Assembly (NCBI GenBank): GCA_963753955.1
Contig: CAVWEM010000022.1
Location: forward strand, 62,001-126,000
DNA from: Methylumidiphilus sp963753955
GTDB taxonomy: Bacteria > Pseudomonadota > Gammaproteobacteria > Methylococcales > Methylococcaceae
Direction: 5' to 3'
Length of the DNA stretch: 64,000 bases
Positions 23,967 through 33,214 of this stretch are shown here, piece by piece. A model generated the notes under the pieces. It ran no database searches. It saw only the letters and a program-made list of their open reading frames with translations, and was not told the origin of the DNA. Position numbers and translations under genes: made by a program. How positions within the stretch are numbered: the first letter of the stretch is position 1; the number at the start of each line of letters is the position of its first letter.

Positions 23967-24706
23967 GGCGTGTCGTGACGTTTTTTTACGGCTTTCGGCC
24001 TGCCATGCCGCCCTTTTTTCGCATGGTGGGTGGGATGCCGGGCTGTCTTGGCCGCGGCCTCGTCAGCTTGGGCTTCGGGCGGCGCTCCCAAACCGGTGGT
24101 GGCGGTTTCAAACGCCTTTTCCTCCTGCTCGATCCTGAGCTTCCGGGTTTCGCCCATTAGCCGCAGGGCTTCGTCCTTTTGGCCGGGCGTGATTTCTTCC
24201 TCCAGGCTCTTGCGGCCTTTGCCGCCCTCCGGGTCACCCTGCTCCTCGGCCATGGTGTACCAATAATACGCACGGGCCAAATCCTGGGGCACACCATCGC
24301 CAGCGGCATACAACGAGCCTAAAATGGACTGGGCGCTGGCTACCCCCTGTTCGGCGGCTTTTTGGAACCAACGCGCAGCCTCGGCAGGATCCTTTTCCAC
24401 CCCCAACCCGTGGTAATAGAGGATGCCCAGCTTGGACTGGGCCATGCGCTCGCCTTGGTCGGCGGCACTGCGGTACCAGCGCCGGGCCTCCGGGTAGTTC
24501 TGCTCCACACCCAGACCTTTCATATAGAGATTGCCCAGATTGACTTGGGCTGCGGCGTTGCCCTGTTCGGCCAAAGGCGTGAAGGCTTGCAGCGCGGCGG
24601 CAAAATCCCGGCGGGCGATGGCCACCAGTCCGGATTGAAAATCGGCTTGCGCAGGCAGTGACGCCAGCAACGCCGCAGCCAATAAAACCTGCCTGATGGA
24701 TTTCAT
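23963..24706 (-). CDS. Sel1-repeat protein, exported
   Basis: The 247-residue protein starts with a signal peptide (LAAALLASLPAQA) and carries about four Sel1-type helical repeats, each with the A-x-x-x-L-G-x-L-Y-x-x-G pattern (NLGNLYMKGLGVEQNY, KLGILYYHGLGVEKDP, ILGSLYAAGDGVPQDL). The tail is rich in H, K and A. Sel1 repeats form solenoids for protein contacts. It is translationally coupled both to the quinone oxidoreductase upstream (24703-24706) and to the L,D-transpeptidase downstream (23963-23966), so the three are one operon. A periplasmic role near cell-wall synthesis is possible. Confidence 0.85.
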   Translation of the reverse strand: MKSIRQVLLAAALLASLPAQADFQSGLVAIARRDFAAALQAFTPLAEQGNAAAQVNLGNLYMKGLGVEQNYPEARRWYRSAADQGERMAQSKLGILYYHGLGVEKDPAEAARWFQKAAEQGVASAQSILGSLYAAGDGVPQDLARAYYWYTMAEEQGDPEGGKGRKSLEEEITPGQKDEALRLMGETRKLRIEQEEKAFETATTGLGAPPEAQADEAAAKTARHPTHHAKKGRHGRPKAVKKRHDTP

Positions 24707-25698
24707 GATGATGCCTGTAGGACTATCTTGCCGATGGGAACGCCGCTTTCCAGCAAACGGTGCGCCGTCGCCGCTTCGCGGAGCGGAAAGACGGTGTGTA
24801 TGACAGGTTTGACGCGCCCGGACTCCAGCAGCGGCCAGACATTTTCCAGCAAGGCCCGCGCAATGGCCGCCTTTTCCTCGACACTGCGGGGGCGCAGGGT
24901 GAAACCGGTCAAGGTAAGGCGCTTGAGCAGGATCGGCGTCAGGTTGATCTGGGTTTTCGGGCCGTTCTGGAAGGCGATCTGCACCAGCCGCCCACCCGGC
25001 TTCAAGCAGGACAGGTTACGCTGGAGGTAATCCCCGCCCACCATGTCCAGAATCACGTCCACGCCTTCGCCTGCGGTCGCCGTCATGAGGGCCTCGACGA
25101 AATCCTGTTCCCGGTAATTGACGGCAAACGCCCCCAGGCTTTCGCAAAAGCGGCTTTTCTCCTCGCTGCCCGCCGTGGCGAAGACCCTGGCCCCGAATTC
25201 CCGGGCCAGTTGAATGGCGGCCACGCCGACGCCACTGGCTCCGCCGTGGATCAGCAGGCTCTCGCCCGCTTGCAGCCGACCCCGGTCGAAATCGAACAAA
25301 TTTGTCCAAACGGTGAAAAAGGTTTCCGGTAGCGCCGCCGCTTGCACAAAATCCAAGCCTTGAGGGATGGGCAGGCACAAGGGAGCGGCCGCGAGGCAAT
25401 GCTCCGCGTAGCCTCCGCCGGCTACCAAGGCGCACACCCTATCGCCTACCGCCAAGTTGGCGACGCCTTCGCCCACGACAGCCACTGTGCCTGCGATTTC
25501 CAGCCCCGGAATGTCTGAAGCGCCAGGTGGCGGCGGATAAAGCCCCTGCCGCTGCATCAAATCGGGGCGGTTGACACCGGCGGCGGACACGCGAACCAAC
25601 ACTTCGCCCGGTCTCGGCTCAGGGATGGGGCGGCGGCAAGGCTGCAACACATCCGGCCCGCCGAAGCCGGTTATTTCAATCGCGGTCATGGATTTCAT
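24703..25698 (-). CDS. Zinc-free NAD(P)H:quinone oxidoreductase, MDR superfamily
   Basis: The 331-residue protein is a medium-chain dehydrogenase/reductase of the quinone oxidoreductase (PIG3-like) type. It has VNRPDLMQRQGLYPPPPGAS, the nucleotide-binding GGASGVGVAAIQLA near residue 150 and the catalytic-domain end RLLESGVPIGKIVL. Zinc-ligand cysteines of alcohol dehydrogenases are absent. ATG 25698 (MKSMTAIEITGFGG) is chosen over a longer frame from 25761 because the family begins there. It probably reduces quinones or enals with NADPH. Its stop overlaps the start of the Sel1 gene. Confidence 0.9.
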   Translation of the reverse strand: MKSMTAIEITGFGGPDVLQPCRRPIPEPRPGEVLVRVSAAGVNRPDLMQRQGLYPPPPGASDIPGLEIAGTVAVVGEGVANLAVGDRVCALVAGGGYAEHCLAAAPLCLPIPQGLDFVQAAALPETFFTVWTNLFDFDRGRLQAGESLLIHGGASGVGVAAIQLAREFGARVFATAGSEEKSRFCESLGAFAVNYREQDFVEALMTATAGEGVDVILDMVGGDYLQRNLSCLKPGGRLVQIAFQNGPKTQINLTPILLKRLTLTGFTLRPRSVEEKAAIARALLENVWPLLESGRVKPVIHTVFPLREAATAHRLLESGVPIGKIVLQASS

Positions 25699-25800
25699 TG
25701 GAAGCTTATGGCTGTGCATTTGTAGGCTTGAGACTATAGGCCACAGAACCCCAAGTCTCAAGCCTGTGGAGCCTCGCGTTGGGAGCGCGTAAACTAACCC

Positions 25801-26651
25801 GTGCCTACACAGCCTAAAGACTCGTCTACCGCCATGCTTGAAGCGCTTGCCCAGATTGTCAAAACCGCCGCCCGCGAAGAACTGCTGCCGCGCTTCGCCG
25901 AGTCCGAACGCCGCTTCAAGGCCGACGGCAGCATCGTCACCGAGGCCGATGTCGCCATGCAGCAGCGGCTGACCGAGGAGTTGTCGGTCTTTGCGCCGGA
26001 CATATACCTTATTGGGCGAAGAGATGACCGGAGAAGAGCAGCAGCAGGCTACTGCAATCCGGCGACGCCGGGCTGTGGTGCCTGGATCCTTTGGACGGCA
26101 CCAGCAATTTTGCCAGCGGCATCCCGTTTTTTTGCGTTTCCTTGGGGTTGCTCATCGGCCGCAAACCCGCGCTAGGAATGGTCTACGATCCTGTCCGTGA
26201 CGAATGCTTCGTGGCGCAAGCCGGCCAAGGCGCCCATCTGAACGGATGTCCGCTGCGTTACCGTCCCACTGGACTGCCGTTGCGCAAAAGCATCGCCGTA
26301 GTGGATTTCAAGCGCCTACCCTCAGACATGGCGGCTGCCCTGGTTTCCTGTCCACCCTACAGCTCGCAGCGTTATTTCGGCTCGGGGGCGCTGGAATGGG
26401 CTTGGCTGGCCGCAGGCCGCTTCCAGGTTTATCTGCACGGACGGCAAAAGTTGTGGGACTACGCGGCAGGTGCGCTGATCCTGGCCGAAGCGGGGGGGTG
26501 CTCGGAAAGCCTGGAGGGCGGGCCGATTTATACGCCGGAACTGCAACCGTGTTCCACTGTGGCGGCCTGCGGCACCGGCCTGTTCCAAGAGTGGAGGCAT
26601 TGGTTGGATTCGCATATTACGGACGATTCCCGGCCCCTCCCCCTCTTGTAG
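25801..26651 (+). pseudogene. Inositol monophosphatase-family protein, two frameshifts
   Basis: Three successive frames compose one protein of about 280 residues. The first has the helical N-terminus (AREELLPRFAESERRFKADG, IVTEADVAMQQ). The second is short (LGEEMTGEEQQQ). The third has the catalytic LDPLDGTSNFASGIPFF and the C-terminal motif LWDYAAGALILAEAGG. The metal-site residues of the IMPase fold (E in GEEM, DPxDGT, WD) are all present. One extra T near 26009 and one extra G near 26048 explain both shifts. Members hydrolyse inositol phosphate, fructose-1,6-bisphosphate or related sugars. GTG at 25801 or ATG at 25834 may be the start. The indels may be sequence errors. Confidence 0.8.
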
Positions 26652-26691
26652 GGTGGCCTTCCTCCTGGCTAGTGGCCTGAAGGCCACCCTA
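26649..26691. terminator. Hairpin overlapping the end of the phosphatase gene
   Basis: A 13-bp perfect stem (TAGGGTGGCCTTC / GAAGGCCACCCTA) with a 17-nt loop begins in the stop codon of the phosphatase gene. No U tract follows, so it may be a REP-type palindrome that shields the mRNA end rather than a true intrinsic terminator. Confidence 0.5.
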
Positions 26692-26902
26692 GAAACTGGA
26701 CACATCCCCTCCCCCCTGCCTGGATTCAGCCAGATGGCTAGGTTTCTTGCGCCGACTTTTGGAAATATGTTCCAGGTCATTGTAAAATGCCTATTTTACC
26801 GGCCCGGAGTCCATTAAGCCGCCCCGTCGGCAACCGATGATGCGCTTGCGCCCCCCGCTTCCCCAAAATTCAATCATCCAAATAGATTTAGGAAACCCCA
26901 AG

Positions 26903-27226
26903 ATGACTTTCGTAGTGACCGAAAATTGCATCAAATGCAAATTCACCGATTGCGTGGACGTCTGCCCCGTCGATTGTTTTCGCGAAGGCCCCAATTTTCT
27001 CGTGATCGACCCCGACGAGTGCATTGACTGCTCCCTCTGCGAACCCGAGTGTCCGGTCGAGGCCATTCATTCCGAAGACGAGGTGCCGCCAGACCAGCAA
27101 GCCTTCATCGAACTCAACCGGGAGTTGGCAAAAATTTGGCCGGTCATCGCTGAGGTCAAGGCCCCCCTGCCTGACGCTGACGCATGGAAGGGCAAACCGG
27201 GAAAATTGGAATTTTTGGAAAAGTAA
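26903..27226 (+). CDS. fdxA: 7Fe ferredoxin
   Basis: At 107 residues this is a FdxA-type ferredoxin with one [3Fe-4S] and one [4Fe-4S] cluster. Cysteines run as NCIKCKFTDCVDVCPVDCF for one half and CIDCSLCEPECPVEA for the other, with the long helical C-terminal extension typical of the family. Start at ATG 26903 (MTFVVTENC) has AGGAAA nearby; the upstream frame to 26837 has no family match. A cytoplasmic electron carrier. It is a single-gene unit ended by a hairpin at 27244-27270. Confidence 0.95.
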   Translation: MTFVVTENCIKCKFTDCVDVCPVDCFREGPNFLVIDPDECIDCSLCEPECPVEAIHSEDEVPPDQQAFIELNRELAKIWPVIAEVKAPLPDADAWKGKPGKLEFLEK

Positions 27227-27243
27227 GCCCCGCCGTTTTCCGC

Positions 27244-27270
27244 GCTGACTTGGGGTTTCCCCAAGTCAGC
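27244..27270 (+). terminator. Hairpin terminator after fdxA
   Basis: A perfect 12-bp stem (GCTGACTTGGGG / CCCCAAGTCAGC) closes a TTT loop 18 bases after the fdxA stop. The following tail (GTTTCAG) is only weakly T-rich. Confidence 0.65.
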
Positions 27271-27358
27271 GTTTCAGCCCGCACCGGGCTTTTCAGTATG
27301 ATCGACCCACTGCGCCCCCTCGACCGGGCGGGCCGCGTCTTCTTCCCTTGCGAACGCC

Positions 27359-28333
27359 ATGAAACTTCAGCAACTGCGCTACATCTGGGAGATTTCCCGG
27401 CACGAACTCAATGTCTCTGCCACGGCGGACAGCCTTTACACCTCGCAGCCCGGCATCAGCAAGCAAGTCCGCCTGCTGGAAGCCGAACTGGGCATCCCCA
27501 TTTTCGCCCGCAACGGCAAGCACCTGACCGAAATCACCGACGCCGGCAAACAGATCGTCGCCATCGCCGGCGAGATTCTTGGCAAGGCGCAGGACATCAA
27601 GAACATCGCCCAAGACCACAAAGACAATAAAGTCGGCACTTTGTCCATTGCCACCACCCACACCCAGGCACGCTACGCCCTGCCGAAGGCGGTGCGCGTG
27701 TTCATGGAACGCTATCCAGGCATCCAATTGCACATAAACCAAGGCACACCCACGCAGATCGCCGAACTGGCCTCACGCGGCCTGGTCGATATGGCCATCG
27801 CCACCGAGGGCATGGATCTGTTTGAAAACCTCGTGCAACTGCCCTGCTACGAATGGAACCGCTGCATCCTGGTGCCGCAGGGCCATCCTCTGACGGAAAA
27901 GGCCGAGATCAACCTGCATGACGTGGCCGCCTACCCAATAGTGACCTATGTCTTCGGTTTCACCGGCCGCTCGCAATTGGACCAAGCCTTCGAGCAGCAT
28001 GGCATCCACCCCCAGGTCGCGCTGACGGCGGTCGATGCCGATGTCATCAAGACCTACGTCCGGCTGGGCTTGGGCGTCGGCATCGTGGCGCGCATGGCTT
28101 ACGACCCCGAAACCGACGGCGACTTGGTCGCCTTGGACGCAGGGCATTTGTTCGGGCACAGCGTGACCAAAATCTGCTTGCGCCGGGACATGTTCATCCG
28201 TGGCTTCATCTACGACTTCATCCGCCTATTCGCCCCCCATCTGACCCAGAAAATCATCAACCAAGCATTGGCTCTGCGGGAAAAACACGAGATCGAGGCT
28301 TTGTTCAAGAGTATCGAGCTGCCGGTCAGGTAG
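27359..28333 (+). CDS. cysB: CysB-type LysR-family regulator
   Basis: The 324-residue protein is a CysB-type LysR regulator, which activates sulfate assimilation genes with O- or N-acetylserine as inducer. The helix-turn-helix is in residues 1-60 (MKLQQLRYIWEISRHELNVS, TSQPGISKQVRLLE), and the effector domain follows with ATTHTQARYALP and the conserved VFGFTGRSQLDQAF. The start has no strong Shine-Dalgarno site but matches the family exactly. No sulfur-assimilation gene is adjacent. Confidence 0.94.
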   Translation: MKLQQLRYIWEISRHELNVSATADSLYTSQPGISKQVRLLEAELGIPIFARNGKHLTEITDAGKQIVAIAGEILGKAQDIKNIAQDHKDNKVGTLSIATTHTQARYALPKAVRVFMERYPGIQLHINQGTPTQIAELASRGLVDMAIATEGMDLFENLVQLPCYEWNRCILVPQGHPLTEKAEINLHDVAAYPIVTYVFGFTGRSQLDQAFEQHGIHPQVALTAVDADVIKTYVRLGLGVGIVARMAYDPETDGDLVALDAGHLFGHSVTKICLRRDMFIRGFIYDFIRLFAPHLTQKIINQALALREKHEIEALFKSIELPVR

Positions 28334-28414
28334 CCTCGCAGCCTCCAACGACCCGCTTTGCCCATGCCATAATTCCTTTTCTTTTTGCTGATGCGAAAGC
28401 GCCCGCACCAGTAG

Positions 28415-31400
28415 TCAGTCCTTCGCCATGGCCGCTCCACCGTCCGCCCGTTCCCGCAGCGCCTCGTAGAGCTGCGCCGGGCCAAGCAGGATGTCTCGCA
28501 GACCGCTGCGAACCTTCTCGGAATCCAGCGCCTGCTTGCTCATCGTGCTGTGTGCCGCGAAGGCATCCATGATGGCGTTCATCAGTTCGCTGGACGAGAT
28601 CGGCGAGTTGGCGAACTGTTCCTTGGTGTTGTTGGTCGCCTGCTGCACCAAAATGTCGGATTCCAGCAGTTTCCCCTTGATGACGTTGTTCACGTAGACC
28701 AGCCGGTCATCCTCGGTCAGTTCGCCCTCAAACAGGTCGTTGACCTTGGCGATGATCTCGGCCAGGTAGAGCCTTCTCTTTTTCCTGCACCGAGCCGCTG
28801 CCAGCTTCGGTGAGCGGGGTCAGTTTGGGATATTCGCCGCTCGCCAGCGCCAACTTCCGCTTGCCTTGGTTCTTCAGATTGATGGTGCGTCAGCACGACC
28901 TTGGAGAGGTCGATCCCTTCGCGCTCGCGCCCGAATTCCAGCAGCGGCAACAGCCGCCGGTAGAAGATGAAGCGCTTTTCGATGGCGGTGTTGCCGTAGT
29001 CGAAAATCTGCGAGAGGAAGGCATACAGGCGCTGAAACGCGCCCATGTCATGCTTGAACAGGATCAGGCGTTCAGCTCGTTCTGGGCGTCTTCGGTCGGC
29101 TTTGCCATCGTCTTTGGCCTTGGCGGTTTTCAGCTTGTTCCTGTGCCGCCTTGTACCGATGCAGCAGCCGCGACACGACCGGCTCCAACGCGCCGGCCAG
29201 GTCGCTTTGCTTCGACCTTCGGGTTCAACTCCACCTCGACCACACGGTTCACCTCGAATTCATCGTAGAAGCCCGCGGCATCCAGCTTGCATGCGCAGGT
29301 CGAACACCAGATTGCGGGTCAGTGACATCCGCCAATTCGGCGGTGTCGTAATAGGTCTTGAACGCGGCGAGGATTTCCTCCGGATCGTTCACGAAGTCCA
29401 CCACATAGGTGGTGTCCTTGCCCGGATGAGCGCGGTTCAGGCGGGAGAGCGTTTGCACCGCCTGGATGCCCGCCAGCCGCTTGTCCACATACATCCCGCA
29501 CAGCAAGGGCTGGTCGAAGCCGGTCTGGAATTTGTTGGCGACCAGCAGGATTTGATACTCGTCCGTGTCGAAGGCTTCGCGGATGCCCCGCCCTCTCAGG
29601 TTTGGGTTCAGCGTCTTGCTGGTTTCGCTGAACGGGTCGGGGCCGGATTCCGGATCGTTCACCTCGCCGGAAAACGCCACCAGCGTGCCGATCTTGTAGC
29701 CTTGCTCCTTGATGTATTTGTCAATCGCCAGCTGCCAGCGCACCGCCTCCACCCGGCTGCCCACCACCACCATGGCCTTGGCCTTGCCGTCCAGCAGCGG
29801 CGCGACGTTCTCGCGGAAATGCTCCACCACCACCTGCACCTTCTGGCTGATGTTGTAAGGATGCAGCCGCACCCAGCGCATGATGCCTTTCAGGGCTTCG
29901 CTGCGTTCGACTTCCTTCTCGTCCAGTTCCTTGCCCTCATGGGCCAGCTTGAACGCCAGCTTGTAGGGCGTGTAGTTCTTCAGCACATCGAGGATGAAAC
30001 CCTCCTCGATCGCCTGGCGCATGGAATACACATGGAACGGCGCGGGCAGATTGTCGGCACTGGCGGGCAAGTCCGGGTTGGGGCGGCGACCGAACAGCTC
30101 CAAGCGTCTTGGCCTTGGGCGTGGCGGTGAAGGCCACATAGGTGATGCCGCTTGTCTGCCGCGCGCGCCGTCATCTGTGCGGCCAGCATGTCTTCGGTGC
30201 TGACCTCGCCGCCGTCGGCCAGTTCCTGCAATTCTTCCGCGGACAGTACGGCTTTCAACTTCGCCGCCGCCTCGCCGGTCTGCGAGGAGTGCGCCTCGTC
30301 GGCGATCACCGCGAAGCGCTTGCCCTGTGTCGCGGCCAGTTCCTGCACCGCCTTGAGCGCGAAGGGGAAGGTCTGGATGGTGCAGACCACGATCTTCTTG
30401 CCGCCGGCCAGCGCCTCGGCCAGTTCGCCGCTCTTGCTGGCGCCTCTCGCCCTTGATGGTGGCGACCACCCCGGCGGTGCGCTCGAAGTCGAAGATGGCT
30501 TCCTGCAACTGGCTGTCCAGCACGTTGCGGTCGGAGACCACCAGCACCGTATCGAACAGCTTGTCGTGGTCGGCATCGTGCAAATCGGCCAGGAAGTGCG
30601 CCGTCCAGGCGATGGAATTGGTCTTGCCGGAGCCGGCCGAATGCTGGATCAGGTATTTGCCGCCCGGCCCCTCCGCCAGCACCGCCGCCAGCAGCTTGCG
30701 CGTGGCGTCGAACTGGTGGATAGCGCGGAAAGATGATTTTCTTGATCTGCTTTTTTCTCGTCCTTTCTGTGCCACCATATAGCGGCCCAGAATCTCCAGC
30801 CAGCTATCCCGCGCCCAGACCTCCTCCCACAGATAGGCGGTGCGATGCCCGCCTGGTTCATTCGGCGGATTGCCTGCCGCACCATGGTCGCCCCGATTAA
30901 ACGGCAGAAACTCGTCGCCGGCCCTTCCAGCCGCGTGGTCATCATGACTTCGCATGTTGCTGACGGCGAAATGCACCAGCGCCCCATTGGGGAAGGACAG
31001 CAGCGGTTCGGCGCTGCCCTGGCCTTTGGGCGTGGGCTCGCGGTCAAAGCGGTATTGATCCACCGCGTCCTCCACCGACTGGGTGAAGTCGGTTTTCAGC
31101 TCCGCCGTGGCGACCGGAATGCCGTTGAGGAACAGGCCGAGATCGAGGGCGTTTTCGTTGTGCAGCGAATAGCGCACCTGCCGCACGACGCGCAGCCGGT
31201 TGGCGGCGTAGCGGGCCAGGATATCTGGATTCATCGCCAGAGCCGGTTTGAACTGGGCCAGCAGCAAGCGGCTGGCGCAGGCCAAGCAACTCAATGCCAT
31301 GGCGCAGCACATCCAGCGTGCCGCGTTGGTTGATGGAATCCCGCAGCCGCCCGAGCAGGACCTCGGCTGCCTGTGCGCCGTGGTTCTTTGTCAGGGCGTC

Positions 31401-31565
31401 CCAAGCCTTGGGCTGGGTTTCCTGTACCCATGCCAGCACATCCGCTGGAAACAGCGCCCGCGACCGGTCGTAACCCGCCGCGTCGCCTTCAGCATAGAGC
31501 CAGCGGTTAGCGGCGAGGTGTTCGCAGATTTCGGTCTCGAAGTGAATTTCCTTATGCAGGCTCAT
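28415..31565 (-). pseudogene. hsdR: Type I restriction enzyme R subunit, many frameshifts
   Basis: Fragments in all three reverse frames from 31565 to 28415 together give a HsdR of about 1,050 residues. They show the N-terminal nuclease region (MSLHKEIHFETEICEHLAAN), NGIPVATAELKTDFTQS, the motor motif LIQHSAGSGKTNSIAW, the DEAH box ADEAHSSQTG, and motifs VVGSRVEAVRW and QTLSRLNRAHPGK, with a C-terminal piece ending ADGGAAMAKD. At least ten single-base indels are needed to join them (for example near 31280, 30950, 30905, 30770, 30730, 30445, 30155, 30105, 29290, 29000 and 28760), several at short homopolymers. The protein sequence between them is well conserved. The gene is either recently dead or badly sequenced. 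Confidence 0.85.
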
Positions 31566-31576
31566 ACCAGTATGAC

Positions 31577-31980
31577 TTATTGGGTTTCAGCGGGAACCAG
31601 ACCGAGCTTGACGGCCCAAGCGCGAGGGATCTTCACTTCGACGTTTCCCGGTGATGAAGCGGTAAATTCGACGCCATTCAATTCAACCTAAAAACGGCAG
31701 TTTGAATGCAGAAAAAGCCGTTCGTGCTGAGCCTGTCGAAGCATGGACGGCTTTTTCCGCGTTCACCCGTTGGGTGTGGTTCCAAAACCCTTTCACCCTT
31801 CGACAAGCTCAAGGCGAACGGCTTTTGGAACCACGAAACTGCCGTTTTAGGTTCAAGGTAAACCGGTTCCTTGCCCACCATGTCGTCCACCATGAATGAA
31901 TCCATTGCGTCGGTGAAAAGATGATAGCCAGATTGGGTTTCATCATCCCATAAGTGTTGGATCGTGAATTTTGTACTCAT
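31577..31980 (-). pseudogene. Small gene split by a 165-bp MITE
   Basis: Translation from ATG 31980 gives MSTKFTIQHLWDDETQSGYH and TDAMDSFMVDDMVGKEPVYL, then enters the inserted element and stops. The rest of the gene continues beyond the element as ELNGVEFTASSPGNVEVKIP and ends LGLVPAETQ at 31577. Removing 170 bp (element plus one TTCAA copy) joins the halves in frame as GKEPVYL-ELNGVEF, a 77-residue protein. I do not recognise its family. Its start overlaps the stop of vapC (ATGA), so it was the third gene of that operon. Confidence 0.7.
31682..31856. mobile_element. 165-bp MITE with TTCAA target duplication
   Basis: The element itself spans 31687-31851. Its ends are inverted repeats of 16-17 bp (CCTAAAAACGGCAGTTT and AAACTGCCGTTTTAGG, one indel). 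It is flanked on both sides by TTCAA (31682-31686 and 31852-31856), consistent with a 5-bp target duplication. Inside are complementary halves of the kind GCCGTTCGTGCTGAGCCTG and CTTCGACAAGCTCAAGGCG. No coding capacity; it must be mobilised by a transposase elsewhere. Confidence 0.85.
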
Positions 31981-32381
31981 TTGTAGGGTAACCTTTCTTC
32001 TAGCAGCCCAGGTAATTTTTCAAACTCAGGATCTTTATGCACCAGCGTAGCGCCTTTCTCCAGTACCGATGCGGCAATCCACGCATCCGCCAATGACAGT
32101 GGATGGGTTGCCTTTACCGTAGCGGCACACTCTAGCAGTTCATGAGACTCATGTATCCACTGAATGGGCAAAGCCAGGCAATCAGAATAGGCTTCGCGTC
32201 CGGCTAATTCCCCTTCGTCCTTCCATACTCGATAGAACACCTCTATTAACGAGATGAAGCAGCCATAGCAAGGCAAGATTCCATCATGGGCCTCACTTAG
32301 TATCTGGCTGACGCGTTCAGCGCCCGGTTCATTATCTCGCAAGGCCAACAAAGCAGACGTGTCGAGCAAAAACCCGCTCAT
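31977..32381 (-). CDS. VapC-type PIN-domain toxin
   Basis: The 134-residue protein is a PIN-domain ribonuclease. The acidic site is visible: D7 in FLLDTSALLAL, E in SLIEVFYRVW, and D/D in LSLADAWIAASVLEKGATLV plus HKDPEF near the end. It starts inside the stop of the antitoxin gene (ATGA, 32378-32381) and its own stop overlaps the start of the MITE-disrupted gene. Such toxins usually cut tRNA or rRNA when freed from the antitoxin. Confidence 0.85.
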   Translation of the reverse strand: MSGFLLDTSALLALRDNEPGAERVSQILSEAHDGILPCYGCFISLIEVFYRVWKDEGELAGREAYSDCLALPIQWIHESHELLECAATVKATHPLSLADAWIAASVLEKGATLVHKDPEFEKLPGLLEERLPYK

Positions 32382-32611
32382 GCTTCCTTCTCGCGGTCAG
32401 ACTGGCGATCCAATAATAATCTTGCCACCGCTCCGCCCTTGCCCTTACCGCGAAATGTTTCGATGGCATCAGCCCGCGCTAGAGCGGGCGAAGCCTGCCC
32501 TGACTCTGGGTCAAGGGCAATGAAAATAACCTCCATGCGGCGATGGCGCAGTTCCGGCGGAATGGGAACGGCATCTTGTGGGTCTTCGATAATCTGGCGG
32601 ATGGCGAACAT
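32378..32611 (-). CDS. Antitoxin partner of the PIN toxin
   Basis: The 77-residue product (MFAIRQIIEDPQDAVPIPPE, LRHRRMEVIFIALD) has a short N-terminal beta strand region typical of AbrB- or VapB-like DNA-binding antitoxins and a charged C-terminal tail for toxin binding. GGAGA sits 8 bp before ATG 32611, which sets the start; the open frame extends to 32653. Coupled to the vapC gene by a 4-bp overlap. Confidence 0.7.
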   Translation of the reverse strand: MFAIRQIIEDPQDAVPIPPELRHRRMEVIFIALDPESGQASPALARADAIETFRGKGKGGAVARLLLDRQSDREKEA

Positions 32612-32696
32612 AAGGTATCTCCTTAGAGATTCTAGGATTGGCTGAAACCGCACACGTCGAGCTTGCCGGTGACGGCGGCGAAGATTAGGGAATTAT

Positions 32697-32933
32697 TCAT
32701 TGCGGTTGGGAACGAAGATAAAGGGTTTCCGGGGCAATATCCAGTTCGCCCGGCCAAGTCACCGTGCCGAACTCGATGCGGGCCTGGGCGAACAGCTTAG
32801 GCTCCTTCAAACGGGTGAACACACCCCGGTCAAGATAGGGCGAGGCATCGAAAAGCCTGGCTTCGCCATTCTCGTATTCCAACAACAAGCGGTATTCAGG
32901 TTTAACCCGCACGGCGGCGATTTGGGGAATCAT
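32697..32933 (-). CDS. DUF2442 protein
   Basis: The 78-residue protein (MIPQIAAVRVKPEYRLLLEY then FDASPYLDRGVFTRLKEPK) matches the DUF2442 family, in which a strand-rich start is followed by LFDxxPYL and a closing WP.ELDIAPETLY. Such proteins are often encoded with a DUF4160 partner and considered a likely toxin-antitoxin pair. The ATG 32933 is 11 bp after the end of the DUF4160 gene. Confidence 0.82.
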   Translation of the reverse strand: MIPQIAAVRVKPEYRLLLEYENGEARLFDASPYLDRGVFTRLKEPKLFAQARIEFGTVTWPGELDIAPETLYLRSQPQ

Positions 32934-32944
32934 GCTTAAGCTCC

Positions 32945-33214
32945 TCACTTCAAGGGGTCGATACGGAAGGGAGCTTCGCCATTTACCGCAAGTTCCCAAT
33001 CCGCCAGCAGTTCATCCCGGTGAATCTCGATCCAAGCCTGAACCAGGCGAAGCTTGGCGGGTGGAAAAGAGCCCGCCAGGCAAGCGCCGTCGTCGATGGC
33101 GAACGAGGCTTCCTGTCCTTGATAGCGCACATGGATATGCGGGCGCTTGTGTTGCTCATCGTCGAAAAAATACAGCATGACGATGATGCCGTAGAACATG
33201 GAAATCACAGGCAT
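32945..33214 (-). CDS. DUF4160 protein
   Basis: The 89-residue protein (MPVISMFYGIIVMLYFFDDE, KRPHIHVRYQGQEASFAI) is a DUF4160 member: the HxPHIHV motif and the final ELLADWELAVNGE are typical. It precedes the DUF2442 gene by 11 bp, the common pair arrangement. Its start overlaps the last ten bases of hsdS, so the pair is probably transcribed with the hsd genes. Confidence 0.85.
   Translation of the reverse strand: MPVISMFYGIIVMLYFFDDEQHKRPHIHVRYQGQEASFAIDDGACLAGSFPPAKLRLVQAWIEIHRDELLADWELAVNGEAPFRIDPLK

Noticed and set aside
29045..30130. A 361-codon plus-strand frame opposite hsdR
   Set aside because: The reverse strand shows clear HsdR motifs over the same bases; the plus frame is a shadow with no family match.
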